Assembly: GCF_000271305.1 (NCBI RefSeq)
Contig: NZ_AKGD01000003.1
Location: 496,001 to 560,000, forward strand
Direction of reading: 5' to 3'
DNA from: Hydrocarboniphaga effusa AP103
GTDB lineage: Bacteria; Pseudomonadota; Gammaproteobacteria; Nevskiales; Nevskiaceae
DNA: 64,000 nt
In this document: in pieces, positions 1-13,220 of the stretch
Layout: each line of letters starts with the position of its first letter
Position numbering within the stretch: position 1 is the stretch's first letter
Notes under the pieces: generated by a model
Databases searched by the model: none
What the model was told of the DNA's origin: nothing
Seen by the model: the letters and a program-made list of their open reading frames with translations, nothing else
Translations under genes and position numbers: made by a program

Positions 1-339
1 CGCGCCCTGGGCTTCGGCGCGTTCGAGCAGGTAGGTCGTCGTCACATATTCGAGATCGAACGGCGGGTCCTTGCGCATCGCGATCGCATCGATTTCGCCG
101 AGCTTGACGGCGGTCGCTTCACCGGCGAATTCGTACCAGTGCTTGCTGTCGTCGAACACGGTGACCGGTCGCGCACGACCCAAGGCGATGCCGTCGCGCA
201 GCCACAGGTCGGCCATCTCGAGATACAGCAGCTGCCAGCCGCGCTTCTGGGCGGCGAGCATGATCGCGAGCGTGGTGTCCTTGTACGGCTTGATGGACCC
301 GATCGGGTCCATGATGACGCCGAGCCGTCGGGCGCTCAT
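1..339 (-). CDS. gshB: Glutathione synthetase GshB, N-terminal part (cut by window edge)
   Basis: The 113 residues visible begin MSARRLGVIMDPIG and contain IKPYKDTTLAIMLAA and, later, MRKDPPFDLEY, both hallmarks of the N-terminal domain of bacterial glutathione synthetase. The enzyme joins gamma-glutamylcysteine to glycine using ATP in the cytoplasm, the second step of glutathione synthesis. The ATG overlaps the TGA of gshA (ATGA), so the two are translationally coupled and form a biosynthetic operon. The ATP-grasp domain lies beyond the left edge. Confidence 0.93.
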   Translation of the reverse strand, partial: MSARRLGVIMDPIGSIKPYKDTTLAIMLAAQKRGWQLLYLEMADLWLRDGIALGRARPVTVFDDSKHWYEFAGEATAVKLGEIDAIAMRKDPPFDLEYVTTTYLLERAEAQGA

Positions 340-1643
340 CAGGCGGCCTTGGCGAGCATGCGGCTCGCGGCGACTTCGCGTGCGGCCGCGAGCAAGGCCA
401 GGCGCGCGACGATGCCGTAGGCGTAGGAGCGATTCGGCAGCGCATCGGGCGCGAGCGTGCGATCGGGGTGGCTGCAACAGCTCTCGAACGCGAGCGGCTT
501 GAACGACATGCCCGGCGAGTTGAGGTTCTCCTGGTTGCCGCGCTTTTCATTGACGCGGTAGAAGCCGCCGACGACGAAGCGATCGATCATATAGACCACC
601 GGCTCGGCGGTGTGATGTTCCGGGCCCCAGGTTTCGAAGGTGTAGACGCCTTCCTGGATGATCGCGCCGGTGACGTCGCGGCCTTCCTTGGCGCTCGCCA
701 TGTGGGTGCGCGCCTTGCGGTTCATCTCGCGCACGTCGTCGACCGACTTCACCGTCATCACGCCCATGCCGTAGGTGCCGGCATCGGCCTTGACGATGAC
801 GAAGGGCTCTTCCTTGATGTCGTACTGCTTGTACTTGGCCTTGATGTCCTCGAGCAGCAGCTCGACGTTGCTGACCAGGCATTCCTCGCCTTCGCGCTTG
901 AGGAAGTTGATCTGCCCGCAATTGCGGAACAGCGGGTCGACGAGCCAGGAGTCGATGCCGGCCACTTCGCCGAAATCGCGCGCCACCTCGCGGTAGAAGC
1001 CGAAGTGATGCGACTTGAGCCGCGCATGCCAGCCGAGCGCCTGCGGTGGCAGCACCTGCTGTTCGACGCCATCGAGGATCGGCGGAATGCCGGCCGACAG
1101 ATCGTTGTTGAGCAGCACCACGCAGGGATCGAAATCGGCGAGATGCACGCGATTGCCGGTGCGCTGCAGTGGTTCCAGATGCAGCGTGCGTCCCGAGATT
1201 TCGAGCGTCAGATCGGTGGGCTCGCGCAAATCCGGAATCACCGAGCCGATGCGCACGTGGAAGCCGGCTTTCTGGATCAGGTCGAACAGCGTCGCCACGT
1301 TTTCGAGATAGAACTTGTTGCGCGTGTGGTTTTCGGGCACCAGCAGCAGGCTCTTGGCGTCAGGACACACGCGTTCGACGGCCGACTGGATCGCCTGCAC
1401 GCAGAGCGATTCGAATTCGGGGTTCAGGTTGTTGAAGCCGCCCGGGAACAGGTTGGTGTCGACCGGAGCGAGCTTGAAGCCCGCGTTGCGCAGGTCGACC
1501 GAGCAGTAGAACGGCGGTGCGGTCTTGTGCCACTGGCTGCGGAACCAGGCCTCGATGTCGGCCGACCGTTGCAGCAGCTGGGTTTCGAAGCGCAGCAGCG
1601 GCGCGGTGTTGCCGGTGCTCAGCGAGGGGGCAGTTCCAGTCAT
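339..1643 (-). CDS. gshA: Glutamate-cysteine ligase, GshA of the proteobacterial ATP-grasp-like type
   Basis: This 434-residue protein makes gamma-glutamylcysteine from glutamate and cysteine, the committed step of glutathione synthesis. Recognisable stretches are FPGGFNNLN near the N-terminus, LLLVPENHTRNKFY, FVIVKADAGTYGMGVM in the middle and the C-terminal NSPGMSFKPLAFE. They match the family first described in Acidithiobacillus and found with gshB in many proteobacteria, not the E. coli GshA family. The ATG at 1643 has an AGGA about 6 bases upstream; a longer open frame to 1724 lacks a ribosome site and adds unlikely residues. The gene is divergent from fdxA. Confidence 0.9.
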   Translation of the reverse strand: MTGTAPSLSTGNTAPLLRFETQLLQRSADIEAWFRSQWHKTAPPFYCSVDLRNAGFKLAPVDTNLFPGGFNNLNPEFESLCVQAIQSAVERVCPDAKSLLLVPENHTRNKFYLENVATLFDLIQKAGFHVRIGSVIPDLREPTDLTLEISGRTLHLEPLQRTGNRVHLADFDPCVVLLNNDLSAGIPPILDGVEQQVLPPQALGWHARLKSHHFGFYREVARDFGEVAGIDSWLVDPLFRNCGQINFLKREGEECLVSNVELLLEDIKAKYKQYDIKEEPFVIVKADAGTYGMGVMTVKSVDDVREMNRKARTHMASAKEGRDVTGAIIQEGVYTFETWGPEHHTAEPVVYMIDRFVVGGFYRVNEKRGNQENLNSPGMSFKPLAFESCCSHPDRTLAPDALPNRSYAYGIVARLALLAAAREVAASRMLAKAA

Positions 1644-1809
1644 AAATCGTCCTGTGGTCCGGCCCGAGGGCGGGTGCGGCATGGTAGCGTCATTCGCAGG
1701 TGGGGACCGCCGGCCCGATTGCAAGGCCGGACGGGTTGCCGATGATCGGCGGTCCGCCGGAATGGCCGGGCAGAGGGCTCACGAGCGACCCCATGCAAAT
1801 TCAATCGGG

Positions 1810-1815
1810 TACAAT
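1810..1815 (+). promoter_or_regulatory. Possible -10 element of the fdxA promoter
   Basis: TACAAT lies 53 bases upstream of the fdxA ATG in the AT-richer part of the gshA/fdxA divergent region. No convincing -35 hexamer is seen at the usual distance, so this is a weak call based on the -10 match alone. Confidence 0.3.
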
Positions 1816-1868
1816 GCCGGCCGTTTTTTGTTTCTCAATTTTGTATTCACGAAATCTCAGCCGCCGCC

Positions 1869-2192
1869 ATGACCTTCGTCGTCACCGAAAACTGCATCAA
1901 GTGCAAGTACACCGATTGTGTCGAGGTGTGTCCGGTCGACTGTTTCCACGAGGGTCCGAACTTCCTCGTCATCGATCCCGAAGAGTGCATCGACTGCACG
2001 CTCTGCGAGCCCGAATGCCCGGCCGAGGCGATCTTCGCCGAGGACGACCTGCCCGAGAACCAGGGCGAGTTCAAGCAGATCAACGCCGATCTCGCCAAGA
2101 CCTGGCCGGTCATCACCGAGAAGAAGGACCCGCTGCCGGAAGCCAAGGAATTCGACGGCAAGCCCGGCAAGCTCGGACTGCTCGAACGCTGA
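1869..2192 (+). CDS. fdxA: Seven-iron ferredoxin FdxA ([3Fe-4S][4Fe-4S])
   Basis: A 107-residue electron carrier very like Azotobacter ferredoxin I in length and sequence. The first cluster motif is [14 protein letters not shown] (Cys 9, 12, 17, 21); the second is [12 protein letters not shown]. The acidic tail ending in [15 protein letters not shown] is typical of the family. The protein is cytoplasmic and soluble. The ATG lacks a clear Shine-Dalgarno sequence (preceded by CAGCCGCCGCC), but the N-terminus MTFVV matches the family start exactly. Confidence 0.96.
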   Translation: MTFVVTENCIKCKYTDCVEVCPVDCFHEGPNFLVIDPEECIDCTLCEPECPAEAIFAEDDLPENQGEFKQINADLAKTWPVITEKKDPLPEAKEFDGKPGKLGLLER

Positions 2193-2276
2193 TCCGGATT
2201 TTCGCGGGCGCTGCGGTCGTCGCCGAACGACCGGCAGCCACCAGACCCGTTGCACCAGGCCATCGAAGCCGCAAGC

Positions 2277-5034
2277 ATGCGGATATCGATGGCTGAGAAC
2301 CTCTCCTTCGCGAACAAGCCTGACACGCTGACGCTCACCGCGAGCGATCGGCTGGCGCGCGCCTTGCGCGAGGACCACAGCCTGCAGGCGCGTGGCCAGG
2401 GCGCCCAGGTCTGGGAGGCGCCGGCGATCCAGAGCCTGCGCCAGTGGATGCAGGACGCCTGGACCGCGAGCTGGCCGATCGAGCAGCTGCTGCACTCGAC
2501 CCAGGAGCTCGCGCTCTGGCGCGACGCGGTCCAACAGGACGCCCAGGGCGCCGCCTTGCTCGCTCCGCTGTCCGCCGCCCGCGAGGCGCGCCGGGCCGAG
2601 CAGCTCGTCGCCCGCTACGAGCTCTCGCTGCCGCGCCCGCAGAGCGAGGACCACCAGGCCTTCGCACGCTGGCGAGCCGAGTTCCGCGATCGCCTGCAGC
2701 GCCGCGGCTGGCTGGTGTCGGCCGATCTGCCCGCGCAGGTCATCGCGGCCGTCCGCGCCGGGCGCATCCGGGCGCCGCAGCGCATCGTGCTCGCCGGTTT
2801 CGGCGCGACGCTTGCGCCCAGCGAACGCAGCCTGTTCGCCGCGCTCGAAGCCGCCGGCAGCCGTATCGAGCGCTGGCAGCCGCCGCGCTTCTCCCCGGAA
2901 CTGCAGCGCCTGCGCCATGCCGACGCGCAGGCGCAGTTCCGCGCGATCGGGGCGGACATCCGCCGCCGGCTGATGCCGTTCGCCGATCACAGCAGCCCGC
3001 CGCCGCGCATCGTCATCGCGATGCCCGATCCGGACGGCCGGCGGGAACTGCTCGAATCGATCTTCCGGCCATTGCTCGCTCCGTGGCTGCAAGGTCTGGA
3101 GGCCAGCCACCAGCGCCCGCAGCCCTGGCGCTGGGAGGCGGGCGGGGCGCTGGCCGATCAGCCGCCGATCGCCGCCGCGCTCGCACTGGCCGAGCTGCGC
3201 CCGCGCGACAACGCGCCGGGCCTGGTCGGGCGCGTGCTGCTGTCGTCCGCGCTGTGGGACGAGTTCGACCGTGGTCTCGGCGCCCGCGCCGAGGCCCGGC
3301 TACGCGACGAAGGCTGGCCGCGCATCAGCTTCGAGCGCCTGACCGCGGCGCTGCCCGAGCGGCTCCAGGCGCGTTATCTGGCCCTGCGCGATGCGATCGC
3401 CGCCGCCCCGTCTCGCGCGCTGCCGAGCGCCTGGAGCCAGCACTGGCAGCAGCGCCTGCGGACCGTGCAGGGCCCGTGGTCGCCGCAGTCGGATTCGGCC
3501 GGCTTCCAGCTGTATCGCGAATGGGAGCGCCTGCTCGCCCGGTTTTCGTCGATGGATGCGCAGCTCGCCCAGGTCAGCGCCGGCGAGGCGCTGAGCTGGC
3601 TGCGCGAACTCGCGCGCAGCGCCCGCTTCGATGCGCGCGTCGAATACACCCAGCCGGTGCTGATCCTGCGGCTCGACGAGGCCATGGGCCTGCCGTGCGA
3701 CGTGCTCTACCTGGTCGACCTGTCGGCCGACGGCTTTCCGGGCCGGCCGCGCGGTGCCGAGGCGCATTCGGATTACCTGCCGCTCGACCCGCAGATCGCC
3801 GCCGGTGTGCCGGGCGCCGCGCCGGCGCTGCTGCTCGCGCGCTCGCGCGAGCTGGCGGCCGAACTGCTCACGCTGGCGCCCGAGGTCTCGCTGCACGTCG
3901 TCGCCTTTGATGAGCGCGGGGCGCAGGTCACGCCGTCGCCGCTGTTCGGCACGCCGGCCGATTGGGTCGAAGCGCCGGCGCTCGCCGAGCTCTCGGGCCT
4001 CGACCGGCACGCCGTCGCCGCTGTTCGGCACGCCGGCCGATTGGGTCGAAGCGCCGGCGCTCGCCGAGCTCTCGGGCCTCGACCGGCGCACCGCCCAAGG
4101 GCCGCAGTGCACGCGACCGGCCGACGATCCGGTGCCGGCCGTCGGCGCCGACGAGCTCGGCCGGCTGCGTGCCGGCGCGGCGCTGTTCCAGGCCTGGTTC
4201 GAATCGCCGTTCTTCGCGTTCGCGCGTTCGCGGCTCGGCATCGAAGCGCTGCGCGAGCCTTCGCGCTGGCTCGACGCCGCGCGCCAGGGACACGTCGCGC
4301 ACGCGGTGCTCGAAGCGGTCTGGGGCGAGCTGCGCAGCAGCGCCGAACTGGCCCGGCGCAGCGACGAGGAGATCGCCACCGCCATCGCCGCCGCGCTCGA
4401 TCCGGCGCTCGATCAGCACATGCCGCCGGCCGATTACGGCCGCGTGCCGGTGGCGCTCGAGCGTGCGCGCCAGGCCGACGTGCTCGGGCAATGGATGCGC
4501 CACGAGCGCCGCCGGCTCGATCCGTTTTCGGTTGAGCACATCGAAGCCGAGGTCGAGATGCGGCTTGCCGGCCTGCCGCTCAAGCTGCGCATCGACCGCA
4601 TCGACCGCGTGCGCCATCCGGACGGCGATCGCTGGCTGGTGCTCGACTACAAGACCGGCCGCAACGCCGATCCGCGCGGCTGGAGCGCCGACCGGCTCGC
4701 CGAGCCGCAGCTGCCGCTCTACGCGAGCCATGCGGCGGCCGAAGTCATGGGTGTTCCGCGTGTCGACGGCATCTGCTTCGGCCATCTCAAGGACGGCCAT
4801 CCGACCTTGTCGGCACTGACCGACTGGCGGCAGAAACTCATCGAAGGCGAGCTGCAGGATCTGCGCGACGACTGGGCGAACAAGCTGTCGGACTGGCGCC
4901 AGCAGCTGATCGCCGCGGCGCGCGGATTCCTGGCCGGCGAGGCCGGCATCGGCAAGGTCAATGCGCGCAGCTTCTATGCGGACCTGCTGCTGTTCGTCGA
5001 CGCGGACGCGCAGTCCGACGAGGACGAGTCGTGA
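2277..5034 (+). pseudogene. AddB/RecB-type PD-(D/E)XK nuclease (probable DNA repair protein), frameshifted
   Basis: Without the lesion this gene would encode about 892 residues of the PD-(D/E)XK 'probable DNA repair protein' family that is paired with a UvrD/RecB-like helicase. The first frame runs from the ATG at 2277 through a degenerate helicase-like region (e.g. YLVDLSADGFPGRPRG) to about 4007. The second frame resumes at FGTPADWVE and ends at 5034. It carries the nuclease motifs RIDRIDRV, VLDYKTG and EPQLPLYA. A 79-bp tandem duplication (3929-4087) shifts the frame by one; removing one copy restores a single open frame. As read, translation from 2277 leaves frame before the nuclease domain and stops at 4535. 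The 3' end overlaps the helicase gene by GTGA. The start could also be ATG 2289. Confidence 0.85.
3929..4087 (+). repeat. 79-bp perfect tandem duplication inside the nuclease gene
   Basis: The segment 3929-4007 is repeated immediately as 4008-4086, with one further matching base. Both copies begin CACGCCGTCGCCGCTG and end CTCGACCGG. The period of 79 is not a multiple of three, so the second copy is read out of frame. It is either a real recent mutation, for example by replication slippage, or an assembly artefact. Confidence 0.95.
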
Positions 5035-8000
5035 CTTCGCCGACCGAGATACGCAAGCCCTTGCCCGACGCCGAGCAGCGCCGCGCCGCGCTGAACCTCG
5101 ATCGCAACGTGCTCGTGATGGCGCCGGCCGGCTCGGGCAAGACCGGCCTGCTCGTGAGCCGCATGCTGCTCGCGCTCGCGCGCTGCGAGCAGCCCGAGCA
5201 GGTCGTCGCGATCACCTTTACCAACAAGGCCGCGGCCGAGATCCGCTTTCGTCTGCTCGAACTGCTGCAGGCCGCCGAGCGCGGCGAGCCCGGCGAGCAC
5301 ATGCCGGCCGCCTACGAGGCCGCGCGCGAGCTGCTCGACCACGATCGCCGCCGTGGCTGGAACCTGCTCGACCAGCCCGACCGGCTGCGCGCGCTGACCA
5401 TCGACAGCTTCAACGCCCAGCTCGCCGGACGGCAGCCGCTGCTGTCGCGGCTCGGCGGTCCGGTGCGCGTCGCCGAGGATGCGCGCGAACTGTATTCCGA
5501 AGCGGTCATGCGCCTGTTCGCCGAGCTCGAGGACGACGAGCTGCCGGTGGCCGATCGCGATGCGCTCGCGCTGGTGCTGAGGCTCGCGGGCAATCGCATC
5601 GACCGGCTCATCGGCCCGCTGAGCGAGCTGCTCGCACGCCGCGAGCAGTGGCTGTCGCCGGTCGTGAGCTACGACGAATCCGTCTGGGACGAGGCCGAAG
5701 CGGCGCTGCTGCGCGGTTTCGTCGAACAGGGGCTCGGCGATTTTCATCGCCTGCTCGGCGAAGCCTCGGGCTGCGAACTGGTGGACCTGCTGCGCGAAGG
5801 CGCGAGTCAGCACGAGCTGCTGCGCTGGGCCGAGACGCTGAGCGCCTGGCCGCCCGCGACGCTCGAACACCTGCCGACGTTCCGCCAGCTCATCGAGCTG
5901 CTGATGACCAAGGACGGGCGCCTGCGCTCGGCCGGCGGCATCAACGTCAAGAGCGGTTTCGTCGCCAGGCAGGCTTACACGCAGCGCATGAAGCAGCTGC
6001 TCGAGTCCCTGGCCGGAGACGAGGCGCTGGAGGCCGCCTGCCAGCGCCTGCGCAAGCTGCCGCATCCGCATTACCCGCCGACGCTCAAGGACTTCCAGCG
6101 CGCGCTGCTGCGCTGCCTGCGCCGGTTGTCGGCGCATCTGCTCGCGGTGTTCGGCGAGCGTGGCGAGACCGATTTCTCGGAGATCGCGCGCTCGGCGCTG
6201 GTCGCGCTCGAAACGTCCGACGAAGGCGTCGGCGAAGGCCTGCTGTGGGCCGATCGACACATCCGCCATCTGCTGGTCGACGAGATGCAGGACACCAGCG
6301 AATCGCAGGTGCAGCTGCTGCTGCGCCTCACCGCGGCCTGGGAAGACGGCGACGGGCGCTCGCTGTTTCTGGTCGGCGATCCGCAGCAATCGATCTATGC
6401 GTTCCGCAAGGCCGAGGTGCGGCTGTTCCTGCAGCTCTGGGGCGAGCGCCGGCTCGGCCACCTGCCGCTGTCCTGCCTGCGGTTGTCGGCCAATTTCCGC
6501 AGCAGCGCGGCGGTGGTCGACTGGTTCAATGAGGCCTTGTCGGCGGTATTCCCGAAGAACACCGACGCTGAGCGCGGCATCGTGCCGTTCGCGCCTAGCG
6601 ACGCGCAGCGTCCGGCCGCGGACGGACGCGTCGACATCGCCGCGTTCGGCGCGGACGAAGGCGCCATCGCCGCCGAGGCGGCGGCCGAGCAGGCCGAGCG
6701 GCTCGTCGCGAGCGGTGCGAGCGTGGTCGTGCTCGGACGTGCGCGCCCGCATCTGGCGCCGGTGATCCGCGCCTTGCGCGCGCGCGGGCTGTCGCCGGCC
6801 TGCCAGGACATCGATCCGCTCGCCACCCAGCCGGCCGTGCGCGATCTGGTCGCGCTCGCGCGCGCTCTCTGGCATCCGGCCGATCGGCTGCACTGGGCGC
6901 TGCTGCTGCGCGCTCCGTTCGTCGGCATGAGCTGGGCCGATCTGGTCGCGATCTCGGCCGGGCGCACGCGCTGGAGCTGGCCGGACCGGATCGAGGCGGC
7001 GCTGAAACCGGTCGAGCCGTTCTCCTTGCCCGATAGCCCGGAATTCGGCGAAACCGGCGATCTGTTTGCCGCCCCGCAGGCCGTTTCCGATCCGGGCCCC
7101 GATCCCCAGCCCGAGGCCGTGCTCACGCTGAGCGCCGAAGGCCGCGCCCGCCTGCAGCGCCTGTGGGACGCGCTGGCCGCGAGTGCAGCCAACCCGGGCC
7201 TGCGCCTGAACCTGGCCGATCGCACCGAGGCGGTCTGGCATGCGCTCGGCGGCGCGGCCTGTGTCGGTGCCGATGGGCTCGCCGACGTGCAGGCCGCGCT
7301 GCGCCTGCTGCGCCGGCAGACGGCGGGCGACGGCATCGCCGACATCGCCGCGCTCGACCGCAGCCTGGCGCAGCTCTATGCCGAGCCGCGCGCCGGGCAG
7401 GTGCAGGTCATGACCGTGCACAAGGCCAAGGGCCTGGAGTTCGATCACGTGCTGCTGGTGGGCTGCGAGCGCAAGCCGCGCGCCGAAGACAAGCCGCTCT
7501 GGCATTTGCGCAGCTGGCAGGCGGGCGAGGGCAGGCACGATCGGGACGGTCATCTGCTGGTTCCACGCCCGCCGGAATCCTTCGACGAGACCGACCCCGC
7601 GCACGCGCTCTACGACTGGCTGCACCGGCAGCACGTCGCCGAGCGTCGCAACGAGGCGCTGCGGCTGCTCTACGTCGCGGTCACGCGGGCCAAGCGCAGC
7701 CTGACGCTCTACGCCTGCGCGGACGTCGGACCCAAAGGCCCGGAGTTCGCGGCCGAATCCTTCGCCGGCCTGCTGCGGGCCCGCTTCGCGCCGGCGTTCG
7801 AAGGCCGCGCCTCCGTCGTGCCGCGGTCCGCCACCGCCACCGCCACGCTGAGCCCGCCGCCGCGCAGCCCGCGGTTGCCGATCGACTGGAAGCCGCTGGC
7901 CGACGCCGACGACGCGCTCGTCTATCGCCCGCAGGAGCGCCGCACGCTCAAGCCCAGCGAAGGCGTGCTCAACGCGGCCGAGGACAAGCGCGAGGAGCGC

Positions 8001-8549
8001 GTGGCCGCGCCGGGCGATCTCTATGCCCAGCTCGTCGGCACGCTCTATCACGAGGCGCTCGAGCGCATCGCTGCGGAAGGCATCGAAGCCTGGGCCGACG
8101 GCGGAGATTCGCGGCGCGGTGCCCTGAGCTCGGGCTTCCGGCGGCTCGGCCTGCCCGAGCCGCAGGTCGAGAAGGCGGTCGACCGCGTACTCGAACTCGT
8201 TCGACGCACGCTCTCGAGCCCGCGAGGACGCTGGCTGCTCGGGCCCAAGCCCTGGGCGCGCAACGAATATCACCTCGCCGGTTACCAGGGCGGGCAGTGG
8301 GTGGCGGCGGTGATCGACCGCTGCTTCGAGGACGACGACGGCACGCTCTGGATCATCGACTACAAAACTTCGGCGAGGCCGATCGAGGCCGGGCAGGTGG
8401 CGGCCTACGTGGCCGAGGGCGTGGAGCGCTATCGCAGCCAGCTGCGGGCCTACTTCGGCCTGCTGCGCGAACTCAGGCCCGGAAAAATCCTACGCACCGG
8501 CCTCTATTTCGCCGAGGCCGACCGCTTCGAGGAAATCGCGCTGAGCTGA
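5031..8549 (+). CDS. AddA/RecB-like UvrD-family helicase-nuclease
   Basis: A 1172-residue superfamily 1A DNA helicase fused to a C-terminal nuclease. The Walker A motif APAGSGKT is at residues 31-38, followed by AITFTNKAAAEI. Helicase motif II reads VDEMQDTSESQ, then come GDPQQSIYAFR (motif III), TVHKAKGLEFD (motif V) and LLYVAVTRAKRSL (motif VI). The C-terminal part has a RecB-type nuclease signature, LWIIDYKTS. It probably resects double-strand DNA ends together with the upstream PD-(D/E)XK partner, as AddAB or RecBCD does. Its GTG start lies in a GTGA overlap with the upstream gene, so its translation may depend on ribosomes ending there, which the upstream frameshift would disturb. Confidence 0.9.
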   Translation: MTSPTEIRKPLPDAEQRRAALNLDRNVLVMAPAGSGKTGLLVSRMLLALARCEQPEQVVAITFTNKAAAEIRFRLLELLQAAERGEPGEHMPAAYEAARELLDHDRRRGWNLLDQPDRLRALTIDSFNAQLAGRQPLLSRLGGPVRVAEDARELYSEAVMRLFAELEDDELPVADRDALALVLRLAGNRIDRLIGPLSELLARREQWLSPVVSYDESVWDEAEAALLRGFVEQGLGDFHRLLGEASGCELVDLLREGASQHELLRWAETLSAWPPATLEHLPTFRQLIELLMTKDGRLRSAGGINVKSGFVARQAYTQRMKQLLESLAGDEALEAACQRLRKLPHPHYPPTLKDFQRALLRCLRRLSAHLLAVFGERGETDFSEIARSALVALETSDEGVGEGLLWADRHIRHLLVDEMQDTSESQVQLLLRLTAAWEDGDGRSLFLVGDPQQSIYAFRKAEVRLFLQLWGERRLGHLPLSCLRLSANFRSSAAVVDWFNEALSAVFPKNTDAERGIVPFAPSDAQRPAADGRVDIAAFGADEGAIAAEAAAEQAERLVASGASVVVLGRARPHLAPVIRALRARGLSPACQDIDPLATQPAVRDLVALARALWHPADRLHWALLLRAPFVGMSWADLVAISAGRTRWSWPDRIEAALKPVEPFSLPDSPEFGETGDLFAAPQAVSDPGPDPQPEAVLTLSAEGRARLQRLWDALAASAANPGLRLNLADRTEAVWHALGGAACVGADGLADVQAALRLLRRQTAGDGIADIAALDRSLAQLYAEPRAGQVQVMTVHKAKGLEFDHVLLVGCERKPRAEDKPLWHLRSWQAGEGRHDRDGHLLVPRPPESFDETDPAHALYDWLHRQHVAERRNEALRLLYVAVTRAKRSLTLYACADVGPKGPEFAAESFAGLLRARFAPAFEGRASVVPRSATATATLSPPPRSPRLPIDWKPLADADDALVYRPQERRTLKPSEGVLNAAEDKREERVAAPGDLYAQLVGTLYHEALERIAAEGIEAWADGGDSRRGALSSGFRRLGLPEPQVEKAVDRVLELVRRTLSSPRGRWLLGPKPWARNEYHLAGYQGGQWVAAVIDRCFEDDDGTLWIIDYKTSARPIEAGQVAAYVAEGVERYRSQLRAYFGLLRELRPGKILRTGLYFAEADRFEEIALS

Positions 8550-8724
8550 GTGCGCGCGCCTCTGTGGTGGGGTGATCGGCAGGATCAGGCAAGAAAGCGG
8601 TAGGAACGATTCACCGCTGGGGTCGGACGGGCCATTACGCTGCGTCGCGCCGCTGCTTTACCGACATGTAAGTAACTAAAAAATAATTCATTTCGCAGGA
8701 CCGCATTTGTAAGCGATTTGCCGT

Positions 8725-8753
8725 TGCGGCTCGCGCTTGGAATTATCGATAAT
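8725..8753 (+). promoter_or_regulatory. Candidate promoter with palindromic operator upstream of RND operon A
   Basis: TTGCGG (8725-8730) and GATAAT (8748-8753) are 17 bases apart, an acceptable sigma-70 arrangement. The -10 lies inside a perfect 12-base palindrome, ATTATCGATAAT (8742-8753), which overlaps a second one, AATCGATT (8751-8758). A regulator binding here would cover the -10. The bound factor is unknown; the GntR-type regulator encoded at the end of the same operon is one candidate. Confidence 0.45.
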
Positions 8754-8834
8754 CGATTGATGACTGATCGCAATGCCGATCAGCTCGTTAGCCGGAGCTT
8801 CGTGGCTTCGCGCCCTGTCAGGAACGCCTACCGC

Positions 8835-12002
<3,168 letters not shown>

Positions 12003-12011
12003 GTGGCCGTC

Positions 12012-13220
12012 ATGAAGACCAACTTTCATCTTTCGCAGAAACCTTCCGCGCAGCAGGGCTTTTCGCGCGTCGGCATCGTCATCGGCCTCGTCGCGCTGAT
12101 CCTCGTCGCCTGGGGCCTGTTCTCGCGCCAGCGCGCGAGCGCCAGGCTCGAGGAAGACACCCAGGCGCAGATCGCGCTGCCGGTCGAGGTGGTCAGGCCC
12201 AAGGCCTCGGGCGGCGAAGTCGCGCTGGTGCTGCCGGGCAGCGTGCAGGCCAACTACCAGGCGCCGATCTATGCGCGTACCGCCGGCTATCTGAAGCGCT
12301 GGCTGGTCGACATCGGCACGCCCGTGAAGGCCGGCCAGGTGCTCGCCGAGATCGAAGCGCCGGATCTCGACGAACAGCTGCACGCTTCCGAAGCGCAGCT
12401 CGCGAACGCCGAGGCCAACCTCAAGATCGCGCAGGTCACCGCCGAGCGCTGGCGCGACCTGCGTTCGACCGATTCGGTCTCGCAGCAGGAGGCCGATGAG
12501 CGCAGCGCCACCGCGGCCGCGAGCCTCGCCGCGACCAACGCGGCGCGCGCCAACCTGCAGCGCCTGCGCGAGCTGTCGGGCTTCAAGAACATCGTCGCGC
12601 CGTTCGACGGCGTCATCACCGCGCGCAACACCGATCGCGGTGCGCTGATCAACAGCGGCAGCAGCTCGGGCGCCGAGCTGTTCCGCATCGCCGACACGCG
12701 CTCGCTGCGCCTGTACGTGCGCGTGCCGCAGACCTATGCGGCGAGCATGAGCGATGGCCTGCAGGCCGAAGTGTTCTTCCCCGATCGTCCGGGCAAGTCC
12801 TACACGGCCAAGCTCGACAGCACCTCGAGTGCGATCGACGCGAGCTCGCGCACCTTGCTCGCGCAGCTGCTCGTCGACAACGCCAACAACGAGCTGCTGC
12901 CGGGTTCGTATGCCGAGGTGCACTTCAAGCTCGGCGTCGCGAGCGCGGCCTCGATGCTGCGCGTGCCGGCCAATGCGCTGCTGTTCAGCGGCGACGGCCT
13001 GCGCGTCGCTACCGTTGCGGGCGACAAGGTGGTGATGAAGAAAGTCACGCTCGGCCGCGACTTCGGTACCGAGATCGAGATCGCGAGCGGCCTGACGACG
13101 CAGGACCAGGTCATCGTCGCGCCGCCGGATTCGATCACTGACAGCACGCAGGTGCGCATCACGCAGTCCGAAGACACCCGGCAGGCGCAGCAGGCGCCGC
13201 AGAAGGATGCGAAGTCGTGA
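12012..13220 (+). CDS. RND periplasmic adaptor (membrane fusion protein), system A
   Basis: A 402-residue HlyD/AcrA-type adaptor that joins the permease to the outer-membrane channel. An uncleaved N-terminal helix (VGIVIGLVALILVAWGLF) anchors it. Next comes a lipoyl half-motif (YARTAGYLKRWLVDIGTPVKAGQ), a coiled-coil hairpin with repeated Ala/Glu/Gln residues, the second half-motif (IVAPFDGVITARNTDRG), and the beta-barrel domain. ATG 12012 is chosen over GTG 12003. It begins 9 bases after the permease stop and overlaps the next gene by GTGA. Confidence 0.9.
   Translation: MKTNFHLSQKPSAQQGFSRVGIVIGLVALILVAWGLFSRQRASARLEEDTQAQIALPVEVVRPKASGGEVALVLPGSVQANYQAPIYARTAGYLKRWLVDIGTPVKAGQVLAEIEAPDLDEQLHASEAQLANAEANLKIAQVTAERWRDLRSTDSVSQQEADERSATAAASLAATNAARANLQRLRELSGFKNIVAPFDGVITARNTDRGALINSGSSSGAELFRIADTRSLRLYVRVPQTYAASMSDGLQAEVFFPDRPGKSYTAKLDSTSSAIDASSRTLLAQLLVDNANNELLPGSYAEVHFKLGVASAASMLRVPANALLFSGDGLRVATVAGDKVVMKKVTLGRDFGTEIEIASGLTTQDQVIVAPPDSITDSTQVRITQSEDTRQAQQAPQKDAKS

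Noticed and set aside
3929-4087. Programmed ribosomal frameshift as an explanation of the nuclease gene
   Set aside because: No slippery heptamer is visible, and the perfect tandem duplication of 79 bp fully explains the frame change.
4974-8273. A 1099-residue open frame on the - strand, opposite the helicase gene
   Set aside because: It is the antisense shadow of a GC-rich gene: Arg/Gly/Gln-rich, with no domain signature, while the + strand has all helicase motifs.
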